A stretch of 59,990 bases of DNA from Pseudomonadota bacterium (GTDB lineage: Bacteria > Myxococcota_A > Polyangia > Haliangiales > Haliangiaceae): NCBI GenBank assembly GCA_022360315.1, contig JAKSDA010000543.1, positions 1-59,990 on the forward strand, in the 5' to 3' direction. The position numbers and the translations under genes were made by a program. Positions 45,078 through 54,866 of the stretch are shown piece by piece (the first letter of the stretch is position 1; each line of letters starts with the position of its first letter). The notes under the pieces were generated by a model. That model did no database searches. It was given only the letters and a program-made list of their open reading frames with translations, and was not told where the DNA came from.

Positions 45078-47624
45078 CTACAAGCTATCCAGCGCTTTTC
45101 TGGCCGCGCCGGCCCACGGGCCGTCGGGATAGCGCTCGAGGTAGTCTCGGTAGGCCGTTCTGGCCTTGTCGGTGAATCGAGCTACTTGGTAGAGGCGAGC
45201 CATATTGTAGGTGGCTTGCTTGTGCGTGCTGCGGTGTTTTTTAGCCGAGCGAAACGCCGCACCCGATCTGGCATACTGGCCCTCTTCGGCGTAAATGATT
45301 CCGCGCAAAAGAGCCATATGGGCCCCGATCGACCCGCTGCCGGTCGCTCTGGCCAGGGTCCGCTGCGCCATGACATGATCGCCGGCAGCGAGATACGCGG
45401 CTGCCAGGTTGAGCCGGGCCCGGGCGTAATTGGGATCGCGCCCGAGCGCCTCGCGAAACAGAGAGATGGCCTGCCTCAGCGCTCGGGGCATGGTGCGCGA
45501 CTTAACACCCCGCGTCCTCTGCTCCTCGCCGAGCAGGGCAACGTACTTTACCGCGGCTTCTCTCTCGATCGACAGATCGGTCTGCCACCGGTGAAGCGGC
45601 GTCCCGGCCGATGCCAGGGCGTACATGCCCAGTCTGGCGTAGGCGATGCCCATATTGTTGAGCACTGCCTTGCTCGGCTTGACCGTGTCTCTGAAGCGCC
45701 TGAAGTGGGCAATGGCCTTGCGGTAGTGTGCGGGTGCGGAAGCGTCACGGAGGCCGAAAAGAACGTTGCCCTGTTCGAGCTCGTTCACACCCAGCTCAAA
45801 CGAGACAAATGCATATTTGAACTGATTGGACCAGTACTCCTCGAGATAGTGAATGCGTTCCTCGAATGTCGGGTGATCCAGATGCTTGGGAATCTCCTCG
45901 GTCTGGCCGCGCGCTTCCATGAGCTCAATTCCGCCCCGCGGGTCATAGCCGGCCAGAAACGCGAGTACCATGCCGACCCGATCGGCCTCGATCTCCTGCA
46001 GTCTGCCCACCTGAGTCAGCACCATGTAGTCGAGGCTGCGAAACGAGTCCTTGGCCGCCTCGCGGTAAAGGACATTCTGCATGGCATGGCGGCGCAGGAT
46101 GTGACTCACCTCGTGCGCCATGACGTGACCGAGTATGGCGTTGCCGGCGTCGAGCGCGCGGTCGGGCCAGTGCCCTTTGATAAAGTCGAGTAACCCGCGG
46201 GTAAAATAGATATTTCCGTTGGGCAACGCAATGGCGTTGGGCACATCGATTTTGAGTACGCGGACCCGAAGCGAGGCCTTGGCGCCCACATCGGCGGCAT
46301 CGAGAATTCGCGACAGAATCGCATCGAGAGCAGCTTGCTCGGGGGCGTCGTTTTCGACTCCACCCAGGTGTTCCTCGATCATCCGCACCGCAGCCTGAAA
46401 CCGCTGACTCGACAGAATATCACCTGCGACCGTGCCGAGCATCAGCGCCTGCTGAACCAGCGGATGTTCGGGATCGAGCACGCTCAGCTCATCGAGGGCG
46501 CGCCTGGCGTCGGCGCTGAATCGGTCGATCGCAATGGACTTGGCAAAAGACTTGATGGCCGCGCGGTCGCGGCCGTCGAGTTTGTAGATGATGGCCAGTT
46601 CGAGCCGGGCCCGCTGATGGTGCGGATCGAGCATGAGGGCGCGGCGAAGGGCCAACTCTGCGCTGTCGAGGTCGCCGGCCAAGCGAAGCATGCGAGCCAG
46701 GGCGATATGGGCTTCGGGTATCTGATCGGCCCTGGCAAAATGCTTGCGGGCACTCTGCCGATCATAGTGTTCCGACGCTTTGACCGACGAATGGATCAGA
46801 CCCATGCCATAGTGGCAACGCTGGTCGGTCGGACGCGAACGCAGACACTCGGCGAAGCCCTGTCGCGCTGTTTCCATGTGCTGGTTGATCTTGCCGATGC
46901 GAGTCTCGGTAAATGCAGCCTCATAGGCAACCCTGGCGTCGTGGATGACCAGTTCGATGGGATCGCCGGATAACTCGATCCGGATCCGTTCGGCCAATTG
47001 GTACTCCGGCCCCCGCGGCAGAGGCGCGTGGTCGAGAAAACTGTTCACCGCCCGGCGCAGCTTGCCCTTGAGCGCGCGGTTGCCGCGGCGATACCGCTTG
47101 TGGAGATTGGCCACGATCAGCCAGCGGGCTGTACTGTCGTTCGGGTTGTACTGGATGGCTCTGCGATAAGCTCTCATGGCGTCTCTGTGCTTGCCCCTGG
47201 CGGCAAATGCGCGGCCCAGTGCATGCCAGACTCGAGGCTGCCTCGGGCGCTTCTTGGCCAGTTTTTTGAGCAATCGAATCGCCTTGCTGGCCTTCTTCCG
47301 GCGGACGTGGATATCGGCCAGCGCCAGAGTAGCCAGAACATGAAGGCGGTCGAGGGCGAGCACTCGGCGGTACTCCTTGGCCGCGGCCCTGGCGTTGTTC
47401 TCTTGTAACAGGTAATACTCGGCAGTGTACAAGTGGCGCTGGATGCGCTGCGCCACGCGCCGCGCGCGGCGCGAATTCTTGCCCGATCTGGCCCGCCGTT
47501 TGGCCTCGACAGTCGAAATCTCCAGCGAGAAGTCAACTACCTCGACCGGTAGGACAAATACCACTGCAAAAGCGACGACCGCGATGGCCAACGCGCGAAA
47601 CCGTCCGTCGAAATAGCGTTTCAT
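45078..47624 (-). CDS. M48-family metalloprotease flanked by TPR repeats
   Basis: 848 residues from the ATG at 47624. A hydrophobic N-terminus (ALAIAVVAFAVVFVLPVEVV) may be a signal anchor. TPR repeats fill about 55-400. The M48 peptidase core (about 440-600) has the zinc motif HEVSH at 504-508 and the third ligand Glu544 in EIEAD, preceded by NGNIYFTRGLLDFI, as in BepA/Oma1-type enzymes. More TPRs follow to the end. It likely acts in the periplasm or at the membrane on misfolded or assembling envelope proteins. The gene starts 2 bases after the stop of the secreted CHAT gene, so the two proteases should be made together. TPRs on both sides of the core are unusual; BepA has them only after it. 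Confidence 0.88.
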   Translation of the reverse strand: MKRYFDGRFRALAIAVVAFAVVFVLPVEVVDFSLEISTVEAKRRARSGKNSRRARRVAQRIQRHLYTAEYYLLQENNARAAAKEYRRVLALDRLHVLATLALADIHVRRKKASKAIRLLKKLAKKRPRQPRVWHALGRAFAARGKHRDAMRAYRRAIQYNPNDSTARWLIVANLHKRYRRGNRALKGKLRRAVNSFLDHAPLPRGPEYQLAERIRIELSGDPIELVIHDARVAYEAAFTETRIGKINQHMETARQGFAECLRSRPTDQRCHYGMGLIHSSVKASEHYDRQSARKHFARADQIPEAHIALARMLRLAGDLDSAELALRRALMLDPHHQRARLELAIIYKLDGRDRAAIKSFAKSIAIDRFSADARRALDELSVLDPEHPLVQQALMLGTVAGDILSSQRFQAAVRMIEEHLGGVENDAPEQAALDAILSRILDAADVGAKASLRVRVLKIDVPNAIALPNGNIYFTRGLLDFIKGHWPDRALDAGNAILGHVMAHEVSHILRRHAMQNVLYREAAKDSFRSLDYMVLTQVGRLQEIEADRVGMVLAFLAGYDPRGGIELMEARGQTEEIPKHLDHPTFEERIHYLEEYWSNQFKYAFVSFELGVNELEQGNVLFGLRDASAPAHYRKAIAHFRRFRDTVKPSKAVLNNMGIAYARLGMYALASAGTPLHRWQTDLSIEREAAVKYVALLGEEQRTRGVKSRTMPRALRQAISLFREALGRDPNYARARLNLAAAYLAAGDHVMAQRTLARATGSGSIGAHMALLRGIIYAEEGQYARSGAAFRSAKKHRSTHKQATYNMARLYQVARFTDKARTAYRDYLERYPDGPWAGAARKALDSL

Positions 47625-47626
47625 GC

Positions 47627-50600
47627 TCACATGCCCGGTAGCGGGGCCCACTGCCCCGAAGGAATGAAGCCGGCCCAGTAATACGGATGGCTGTACTCGT
47701 CGCTGTCGAGTAGCTCGAGTTGAGTGACGCGAAGGGCGCCGGTTCGACCGCGCCCAGCGTCGAGTCGTTTGTAGTACCCGGCCATGAGCCGGCGGGTCGC
47801 CTCGTCGTCCACCTGCCACAAGCTCATGACCAGGCTCTCCGCCCCGGCGATGGCGAGAGCCCTGCGAAGTCCGTATACGCCTTGTCCTGCGTCGACCGCA
47901 CCCACTCCGGTCTCACACGCAGAAAGAACGACCAGTTTGGTTCCCCACAGATCGAGCCCCGACGCCTCGAGCGCGGTGAGTACACCATCCTCTCGCCCGC
48001 TCGACAGCTGGTTGGCCCCGGCCAGCACCAACCCGGATCGCAAAAGAGGATTTTCTGGTCCAAAATCTGCCGATACACGGCCTTCGAAGAGAGGACGGGC
48101 GAGATGTGAAGTGCCCATATAGCTCTTCCGCTCGGCCAGAAAAAATCCGTGCGTGGCCAGATGGAGGATACGCGGCGCGCGCAGCTTCTTGATCGCTTGC
48201 TCGGTAGCATTGCGCCCGCTCAATAGCAGAGCGTCGTCGAAGTGCTCGACCAGCGCCCGTGCCTCTCGTCCAGTGCCGGGTAGCCGCTCCCAGCGCGGCG
48301 ACGAAAATCTCTGCAACCGGCCCTCGCGGCGTCCACCACCAATGGTGGCCTCGCTGCTTCGATCAAAATCCGGGTCGGCCACGATCACCATACCCGGCGC
48401 GGCGCGGCTTTTGGCGTCCGGATGTCCCGGCGAGGAATGGGAAGTGGCGTCATGGGGAGCGGACCGATCGGGCAACCGGGTCATCTGATGGCCAAATCGC
48501 AGCAGATCGCGTCCCGAGGTCAAGTATGTAAAATTATAGCGCCGAATCAAGTAGTGCCCAGCACGATCGACGAGCGCGGCAAACGGGACCAGATTGAGTT
48601 CGCCGTCCGGTGCCACGAGCACGTGGCGAGAACGGCCCAGCGCGCGTTTGAGCGGAGCAAATACCACGTCATGGACCGCCCGGCCCCACTGCGCAGCATC
48701 TTCTCGATCGGGTGATGACAGGGCCTGGCGCAGCCTGGCGACGCGGCGGTCGATCGGTTTGCTCGGGCCGAGGTCTTGCCACACCGGAGCACCGCTGGCT
48801 TTTATCACGTAAGCCCCATAGCGAGTATTACCGATCTCCACTGCACCATCGCTGCCGGGGACAATTTGGCGATAGGCCACGATTTCGACCAGTGCGGCCC
48901 TGTGCGGTATGGATTTGCGCAGCTCGGCGAGACTGATGGGTCGGTCTTTGGCGCGAAATGCGGCGCTCCGGCTGCGAACTTTTCGCTCCAGTGAGCGCGC
49001 ACGCAGCTCGAGGCCGGCCAGTTCGCGGGCATAGTCATCCTCGCCAGTGACCCGGGGACCGGCGAGGACCAGCTTGGATAACTGGGCCCAGGTCGATGAC
49101 AGCTCGTCGAGAAGCTGTCGATCTTTTTGATTCATGCGGCGGCGCAGCGGAGCAAGGCTATTGGCTGCCACATCGAGCAGGCGCCCCTTGTGGGCCAAGA
49201 CCATCGACAAGCCCAGCCGGGTTGCTGCCCGGTTCTGCGGCAGATACTGCGCGTGCAATGCGATCGCCACGTTTAACTGCCGCGAGCGCTGGGCCAGGTG
49301 GGATCGGTTGTCGGCTTCGGTGCCGCCGGACAGAATCAACGCTATATGCTTTTTCTCGGCTTCATAGGCCAGAACGAGCTGATCCAGCGCCCGCTTGCTC
49401 TTGCCCTGTGCGAGGTCGAGCAGGGCGAGAAATTCGCGCTGCTGGTTGACCATGGGATGGCCATCGCCAAATGTCTCGAGCGCGCGGGCGAGTACGACCT
49501 CGCCCAGTTCGCGCGCTCTGGCGTATTTGCCCATGTCGCGGTACACCCGGGCGAGTTGCACAGTGGGCATGCTGCGCGCCCAGCCCCGGTAATGCTGCTC
49601 GTCGTAAATTCGCTCGGCGCGGCGCAATCGCCTGATGGCGGCGCGGTATTTTCCCTGGGCCCGCTGAACGTCAGCCCACTCGCAGAGATCGCCGACGAGT
49701 TGACTGCTCTTCTCACCCACACTTCGCTCGGCCGCGGCGAGCAGGCGGGCGTAGAGCTTTTCGGCCTCGTTCCACTTTCCGCGCTGCTTGAGCAATCGGG
49801 CCAACTTACGCGTGGCGTGCACAATCAAGCTCAGATCGCGCGGACGAGCGTTCTCATGGGCGTGCAACGCAGCGCGATAGGCCCGCTCGACGCGGGCTAA
49901 AAGCACATCGGCGTGGTCGTGCTCGCCCCACTCCTGGTACGCATAGGCAATCCAACACAGCGCATTGATGAGCCGCCAATCGTCAGAGCGGTCGTTTTCG
50001 CGGTTGTCCTGATAAACCCGCAAAACTCGATCAAACGCGCGTTCTGCCCGTTCTCGGTCGCCTTGAGCGTGATAGACGAATCCGAGTTCCAACCATGCCC
50101 GGGCAACTCTGGGATGGCTTCCACCCAGCCGGGCAGCGAGTAGTTTGCGCGCTTTGGTATAGAAACCCTCGGCTGCCGAATACCGGTGAGCAGAGGCCAG
50201 AAACGCGGCATAGCGCTGCAAACCGCCTATGTAGAGGTCGCTGCGACCGCCCCAATGACGCTTTTGCAGTGCTATCGCGCGGCGATACAGACGCCGTGCA
50301 CGGGTGAAGTCACGCTGCGCCCAGTAATGGCCGGCCAGGGTTTCAATGGCCGAAACCGTGTCGACATGACCCTGCCCTCGTTTTTTTTCGAGCAAATGCG
50401 CCACCTCTTCGGATAGCACTGTGGCTCGACCGTAGTCGCCGATGAGGGCGTGGAGACTGGCGACGTTCTTCATGGCGCGAATGGTCTCGGCATGGTCATC
50501 GCCGTGACGATCGCGCTGCGCGGCGAGAATCTTCTGCGCCACGCGCAGCGCCGCGTACGTCCTGCCCTGGATACGATGGCGAGAGAGCGTGCTCTCGAGC

Positions 50601-50719
50601 CGAGCGATCGAGCCCTGTGCGCTCGAACCAGGTGCCGCATCGGCATGTCCGCCGGCCAATCCCACCGATACACTGAACAGGACGAGCAAGCATGTGCTCG
50701 ATACGCGCCAGGCTAACAC
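47627..50719 (-). CDS. Secreted TPR-CHAT protease
   Basis: 1,030 residues. The signal peptide ends near GGHADA, so it acts outside the cytoplasm. Kinesin-light-chain-like TPR repeats run from about 35 to 480 (GDYGRATVLSEEVAHLLEKK, SAAEGFYTKARKLLAARLG). A helical link follows, then a CHAT domain from about 620 (RAALVEIVAYRQ, HVLVAPDGELNLVPFAAL) with catalytic His857 (HLATHGFFL) and Cys935 (VVLSACETG). It ends FIPSGQWAPL, usual for the family. The start GTG at 50719 is accepted for the signal peptide; the ribosome site is weak. It is coupled to the M48 gene downstream and divergent from a DPP-IV-like gene. Substrate and trigger are unknown; neither protein shows an inhibitor domain. Confidence 0.88.
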   Translation of the reverse strand: MLAWRVSSTCLLVLFSVSVGLAGGHADAAPGSSAQGSIARLESTLSRHRIQGRTYAALRVAQKILAAQRDRHGDDHAETIRAMKNVASLHALIGDYGRATVLSEEVAHLLEKKRGQGHVDTVSAIETLAGHYWAQRDFTRARRLYRRAIALQKRHWGGRSDLYIGGLQRYAAFLASAHRYSAAEGFYTKARKLLAARLGGSHPRVARAWLELGFVYHAQGDRERAERAFDRVLRVYQDNRENDRSDDWRLINALCWIAYAYQEWGEHDHADVLLARVERAYRAALHAHENARPRDLSLIVHATRKLARLLKQRGKWNEAEKLYARLLAAAERSVGEKSSQLVGDLCEWADVQRAQGKYRAAIRRLRRAERIYDEQHYRGWARSMPTVQLARVYRDMGKYARARELGEVVLARALETFGDGHPMVNQQREFLALLDLAQGKSKRALDQLVLAYEAEKKHIALILSGGTEADNRSHLAQRSRQLNVAIALHAQYLPQNRAATRLGLSMVLAHKGRLLDVAANSLAPLRRRMNQKDRQLLDELSSTWAQLSKLVLAGPRVTGEDDYARELAGLELRARSLERKVRSRSAAFRAKDRPISLAELRKSIPHRAALVEIVAYRQIVPGSDGAVEIGNTRYGAYVIKASGAPVWQDLGPSKPIDRRVARLRQALSSPDREDAAQWGRAVHDVVFAPLKRALGRSRHVLVAPDGELNLVPFAALVDRAGHYLIRRYNFTYLTSGRDLLRFGHQMTRLPDRSAPHDATSHSSPGHPDAKSRAAPGMVIVADPDFDRSSEATIGGGRREGRLQRFSSPRWERLPGTGREARALVEHFDDALLLSGRNATEQAIKKLRAPRILHLATHGFFLAERKSYMGTSHLARPLFEGRVSADFGPENPLLRSGLVLAGANQLSSGREDGVLTALEASGLDLWGTKLVVLSACETGVGAVDAGQGVYGLRRALAIAGAESLVMSLWQVDDEATRRLMAGYYKRLDAGRGRTGALRVTQLELLDSDEYSHPYYWAGFIPSGQWAPLPGM

Positions 50720-50810
50720 CTTGTATTCAAAGATACTACACGATATTGCTCGTGCAACCCACCTTTCGAAATGGCTTTGGCTTTGTGCTAAGGGCAGGTG
50801 ACGGCTGTAT

Positions 50811-50839
50811 TCTTAGCTACAAAAAATGCATTATATACT
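50811..50839 (+). promoter_or_regulatory. Promoter candidate for the DPP-IV-like gene
   Basis: TATACT at 50834-50839 is a good -10; a -35 (TCTTAG, 50811-50816) 17 bases upstream is poor. It lies in the 176-base gap between the divergent CHAT and peptidase genes. Confidence 0.3.
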
Positions 50840-50895
50840 GCGCAATGCGATATGTGGGGGATCATGGAGGCAGGGGACAGGTAGGATGCGTCGTC

Positions 50896-53160
50896 ATGCT
50901 GTCGCGCCGTCCCGTTTTGTATCTCGTGCTGCCAGCTCTTGCACTTGTCCTGGTTGCCTGTTCTTCTCATAAGCCCCTCGCGTCACCTGGTGAGCCAACT
51001 CGATCTGCCGTGAAGCCCCCACCGACTCAGAAACCCGATTCGAGCTTTCTGTATCAGTATGCGCGCACCTTTGGGTTTCAGCTTGGGGTGCCCACTGCGA
51101 TCAGGCCAACTCCCGATGGCGATGCGGTAATTTATTTGCGGTCGTCGAAGGATTCGCTGAGCCGCGATCTGTACAGCATCGACACCAAAACTGGTGTCGA
51201 GCAACTTTTGTTGCGGGCCGACGATCTGGTTGCGAGCGAGGGTCCGCTGCCCAAAGAAGAAAAAGCGCGGCGCGAGCGCCAGCGTTTGCTCGCGGCGGGG
51301 ATTGCTAGATATAGAATTTCCAGGGACGGCAGTCATTTGCTGGCTCCGCTCGCCGGGCGTCTTTTTCTGATCGAGCGGGCGACCGGCGCGGTAAGAGAAC
51401 TGCGCAGCCAGAACGGCTGGCCGATCGACCCTCAGCTATCGCCTGACGCCGGGTACGTGGCCTCGGTACGCGACGGCGATCTGTATGTCTCGAGCGTGGC
51501 CAATGGCGAGGAGAAGCGACTCACCCGCAGGGACAATGAAAATATACAGAACGGCGTCGCCGAATTTGTCGCCCAGGAGGAGATGGCTCGATCGCGCGGC
51601 TATTGGTGGTCGCCCGACAGCACGAGGATCGCCTATCAGCGCACCGACAACAGCGGGGTCGAAACTCTGTATATCGCCGACCCGGCACGACCCGAGCGGC
51701 CGGCAGACGAGTGGCATTACCCGCGCGTAGGCACTCAAAACGCGGACGTACGTCTCGGTGTGGTTTCGATCGCGGGTGGCGAGACAACCTGGGTCGATTG
51801 GGATCGAACGACCTATCCGTATCTGGCCAGGGTGACCTGGGAAAAAAACTCTCCACTCACGATTCTGGTACAAAACCGATCACAGACCGTGGAGCGTTTG
51901 CTCGCGGTCGACCCCGACACTGGAAGAACCCGCCAGCTGCTCGAAGAGCGCGACCCGGCGTGGTTGAACATCGATCCGGCGATGCCGCACTGGTTGCCGG
52001 ACGGCAGGCATTTCCTGTGGACCACAGAGCGCAATGGATCGTGGCAACTGGAGCTCCGACGCGCCGACGGTTCGCTGTCGCGTCCACTCACCGCGGTAGA
52101 ATTCCCCTTGCGCAAGTTCTTGCACGTCGATGTAGAGCGGGATGCAGTCTATGTGACCGGCAATGCGCCCGGCGATCCGACGCAGAGCCATCTGTATAAA
52201 GTGCCTTTTTCTGCGCCCGGCATGCCCGAAATGCTCACCCGAGAGCCGGGATACCACCTGGCGAAGTTCGCCCGCAGGGGAGGCGTCTACGTGCACGAGT
52301 ATTTCGGTCTCGACAACACCATAACCGGGGCGATCTATCGCGTGGATGGAAAAAAGGTGGCAGATCTCCCCTCGCGTGCAGTCGAGCCACCATTTGTGTC
52401 CAATAGCGAAATCACCAGCGTCGAGGTCGACGGCCGCACATACTGGGCAGTTCTGATCAGGCCGCGCGGCTTCGACGGCGCCCGGAGCTATCCGGTGCTG
52501 GTCAACGTATATGGCGGGCCGCACAGTCAGACGGTTACTGCGACAGGGCGGCGCTATCTCCTCAACCAGTGGATTGCCGACCACGGATTTATCGTCGTGT
52601 CGCTCGACGGCCGGGGCACACCGAGCCGCGGTCGCGAGTGGGAGCGGGCCATCAAGGGCGATCTCGGGACCATACCCCTCGACGATCAAGTGGCCGGTTT
52701 AAAAGCGCTGGCCGCCAAATATCCGGCTCTCGATCTGAAACGGGTCGGCATATGGGGATGGTCGTTCGGCGGGTACATGTCGGCGATGGCGATTCTCAGG
52801 CGGCCGGACGTCTATCACGCCGCAGTGGCCGGAGCTCCGGTCGCCGATTGGCGTGATTACGATACTCACTATACCGAGCGGTATATGGGTCTCCTGCCCG
52901 AAAACACCGAGGGCTACGACCGCGCCAATGTGCTCACCTATGCCGATCAACTGGAGCGCCCGCTCATGATCATCCACGGCACAGCTGACGATAACGTGTA
53001 TTTCACTCACAGTTTGAAGCTGTCCGAAGCGCTTTTGCGAGCCGGCAAGGCACATGACTTCGTACCGCTCAGCGGGCACACCCACCGCGTCGCCGAGCCC
53101 GCCATACGGATTCGCATGATGGAGCGGATCATGGCGTATTTCACCGAGCACCTGCGCTGA
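50896..53160 (+). CDS. S9 family peptidase, dipeptidyl-peptidase IV-like lipoprotein
   Basis: 754 residues from the ATG at 50896, chosen because AGGAT precedes it and it yields a lipoprotein signal ending LVLVAC. Residues 60-480 form the DPPIV-type beta-propeller (QLSPDAGYVASVRDGDLYV, EEMARSRGYWWSPDSTRIAY). The C-terminal alpha/beta hydrolase has nucleophile Ser623 (GWSFGGY), Asp698 (GTADDNVYF) and a His at 718 or 720 (SGHTHR). EEMARSRGYWWSPD contains the double-Glu-type substrate recognition region seen in DPP-IV. It probably removes X-Pro dipeptides from peptides at the cell surface. It does not overlap neighbours. Myxobacteria use many such enzymes in predation and peptide feeding. Confidence 0.92.
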   Translation: MLSRRPVLYLVLPALALVLVACSSHKPLASPGEPTRSAVKPPPTQKPDSSFLYQYARTFGFQLGVPTAIRPTPDGDAVIYLRSSKDSLSRDLYSIDTKTGVEQLLLRADDLVASEGPLPKEEKARRERQRLLAAGIARYRISRDGSHLLAPLAGRLFLIERATGAVRELRSQNGWPIDPQLSPDAGYVASVRDGDLYVSSVANGEEKRLTRRDNENIQNGVAEFVAQEEMARSRGYWWSPDSTRIAYQRTDNSGVETLYIADPARPERPADEWHYPRVGTQNADVRLGVVSIAGGETTWVDWDRTTYPYLARVTWEKNSPLTILVQNRSQTVERLLAVDPDTGRTRQLLEERDPAWLNIDPAMPHWLPDGRHFLWTTERNGSWQLELRRADGSLSRPLTAVEFPLRKFLHVDVERDAVYVTGNAPGDPTQSHLYKVPFSAPGMPEMLTREPGYHLAKFARRGGVYVHEYFGLDNTITGAIYRVDGKKVADLPSRAVEPPFVSNSEITSVEVDGRTYWAVLIRPRGFDGARSYPVLVNVYGGPHSQTVTATGRRYLLNQWIADHGFIVVSLDGRGTPSRGREWERAIKGDLGTIPLDDQVAGLKALAAKYPALDLKRVGIWGWSFGGYMSAMAILRRPDVYHAAVAGAPVADWRDYDTHYTERYMGLLPENTEGYDRANVLTYADQLERPLMIIHGTADDNVYFTHSLKLSEALLRAGKAHDFVPLSGHTHRVAEPAIRIRMMERIMAYFTEHLR

Positions 53161-53701
53161 CCGCCGAGGTAACCAACCGGCAGCGGGATCTGAATCCCAC
53201 AGATTGACAGTCGTTGCAGCTCGCTGAAATCGGACTGCTAGCTTTCAGACGATCTTCGCGGGGAGTTACCGACTCCCGGCCGGCCCAGCCGTTGCCCTCG
53301 CAACAGAACCGCCTCGTTGTCCCACAACTGATGCGTTTCTGTTCAGCATCGGATCCGCATCCAATGTCCGGATCCGAGGCAGCAATCCCAGAGCTGGATC
53401 TGTCAGAGCTGGATTGTAAACCATATTAACTGTCGTGGTTCTGATCGTGGTCTTGACGCCGCTCGTACCTGGGTCACATTATGTTGTCTGGCGTCAGAAT
53501 CTCGGCTGTCCGCGTTTTGCGTGTACCCACTCGTACCAACTTGCGACACTTTAAAAAATGACCAATGGTCATCTATTAATTACACCGTAGGTCAGCAACG
53601 TCGAGGTGGCCGGTGATTGGGCGCGATTTCTCGCACATGGACGACAGAGTGTGCAGCGTTTGTCGAACGCATTGGCTATTTTGATAAATCCTGGTGTACC
53701 T
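53161..53701. other. Intergenic gap with dispersed repeat
   Basis: 541 bases. It holds repeat copy B (53271-53346). An AT-rich part near 53545-53585 probably includes the desaturase promoter. If the desaturase starts at the GTG at 53606, the gap is shorter. Confidence 0.4.
53271..53346. repeat. Second dispersed repeat family, copy B
   Basis: gactcccggccggcccagcc ... gcgtttctgttcag, related to 44461-44537 in the same orientation. Differences are spread along its length, so the copies are old. Confidence 0.55.
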
Positions 53702-54850
53702 ATGCCGTTGACAGAGTTAGCGAATGGCCCCGGTGATGACGCGCCGGGTATGCCTATCCGATTTTCCCATTCTCGATTCCGCAGCGATGCGGAGCGACTC
53801 GAATCGCTTCGCAGATACCTGGACGCGCTCCACGAACGCGTGAAGGCTCGTCTTGGCCCACAAGACATCGCCTACCTTGGCAAGATTGATCGAACCCGCT
53901 GGGTGTTCGAGCTCACCGGCCGGGGCCTGATCCACATGAGTCTCGATCCGGTCACATTTACAGTGGGTGTTGTTGCATTATGGGTTCACAAACAGCTCAC
54001 GTTTGCCCTGGGCCACACCATTTTGCACAAGACGTATGACCGGCTTGGTGTGAAGAAAAAACAGTTTCGCTCGCACACGTTTCGCTGGGACATGCCGGTC
54101 GACGAGTGGTGTTGGATTCGTTGTCACACCAAACACCACGCCCATACCAACGTACTGCACGATGATCCCGATACCCGGCCCGGCTGGTCCCGGTGGTATG
54201 CGCGAATTCCGCATTCTACCTACCACCGCTTTCAATACATCGAAGCTCTTCACACCTGGCTGCGCCTGACGCTGTCTCTCAACCTTCATATTGCCGGTTT
54301 TGTCGATTTTTGGCTGCGCAAAAGCGGCGAGACCGATCTCATCGACGACAAGACGCTGACCACCGCGCTTCGAGTCCACTGGCACTCGGTCCGGCGGGCA
54401 CTGCCGAATTATGCCAAGAACTACCTATTCTATCCCGCTCTGGCCGGAATCGGTTTTCCCAAGGTCTTGCTCGGCAATATGCTCGCTGACCTCATGCGCA
54501 ATGTCTTCACGGGCATTGCCATCTGGAGTGGCCATGTCGGGGCCCATATTGCCGATTATCCCCGTGGTTTTCGTCCTGGCAGTCGGGCTCGCTGGTATGA
54601 GCAGCAGATCCGCGCCACGCAAAATTTCGAGGTACCGCTGTGGATCTCCGAGCTCATCGGCGGTCTCGATCGCCAGATCGAGCACCATTTATTTCCCACA
54701 CTACCACCCAATCGACTCCGCGAGATAGCCGGCGAAGTTCGGGCCATCTGTGCAGCCCACGATGTCCCTTACCACACCGACCGCTGGCCGCGGATCATCG
54801 GCCGGATGCTTCGCCACGGTGTGCGGTTGGCTCGAAACCGAGACACTTGA
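53702..54850 (+). CDS. Membrane fatty acid desaturase
   Basis: 382 residues with the three His boxes of the di-iron desaturase family: GHTILHK, HTKHHAHTN and, near the C-terminus, QIEHHLFP. Two or three hydrophobic segments separate them (VTFTVGVVALWV, YLFYPALAGIGFPKVLL). QIEHH in the third box is the pattern of acyl-lipid and front-end-type desaturases. It inserts a double bond in fatty acyl chains in the membrane using O2 and an electron donor. The start is uncertain: the ATG at 53702 is used; a GTG at 53606 would add 32 residues and the ATG at 53750 would remove 16. No cytochrome b5 domain is attached. The gene stands alone. Confidence 0.9.
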   Translation: MPLTELANGPGDDAPGMPIRFSHSRFRSDAERLESLRRYLDALHERVKARLGPQDIAYLGKIDRTRWVFELTGRGLIHMSLDPVTFTVGVVALWVHKQLTFALGHTILHKTYDRLGVKKKQFRSHTFRWDMPVDEWCWIRCHTKHHAHTNVLHDDPDTRPGWSRWYARIPHSTYHRFQYIEALHTWLRLTLSLNLHIAGFVDFWLRKSGETDLIDDKTLTTALRVHWHSVRRALPNYAKNYLFYPALAGIGFPKVLLGNMLADLMRNVFTGIAIWSGHVGAHIADYPRGFRPGSRARWYEQQIRATQNFEVPLWISELIGGLDRQIEHHLFPTLPPNRLREIAGEVRAICAAHDVPYHTDRWPRIIGRMLRHGVRLARNRDT

Positions 54851-54866
54851 TCGCAGAAGAGCGCTC

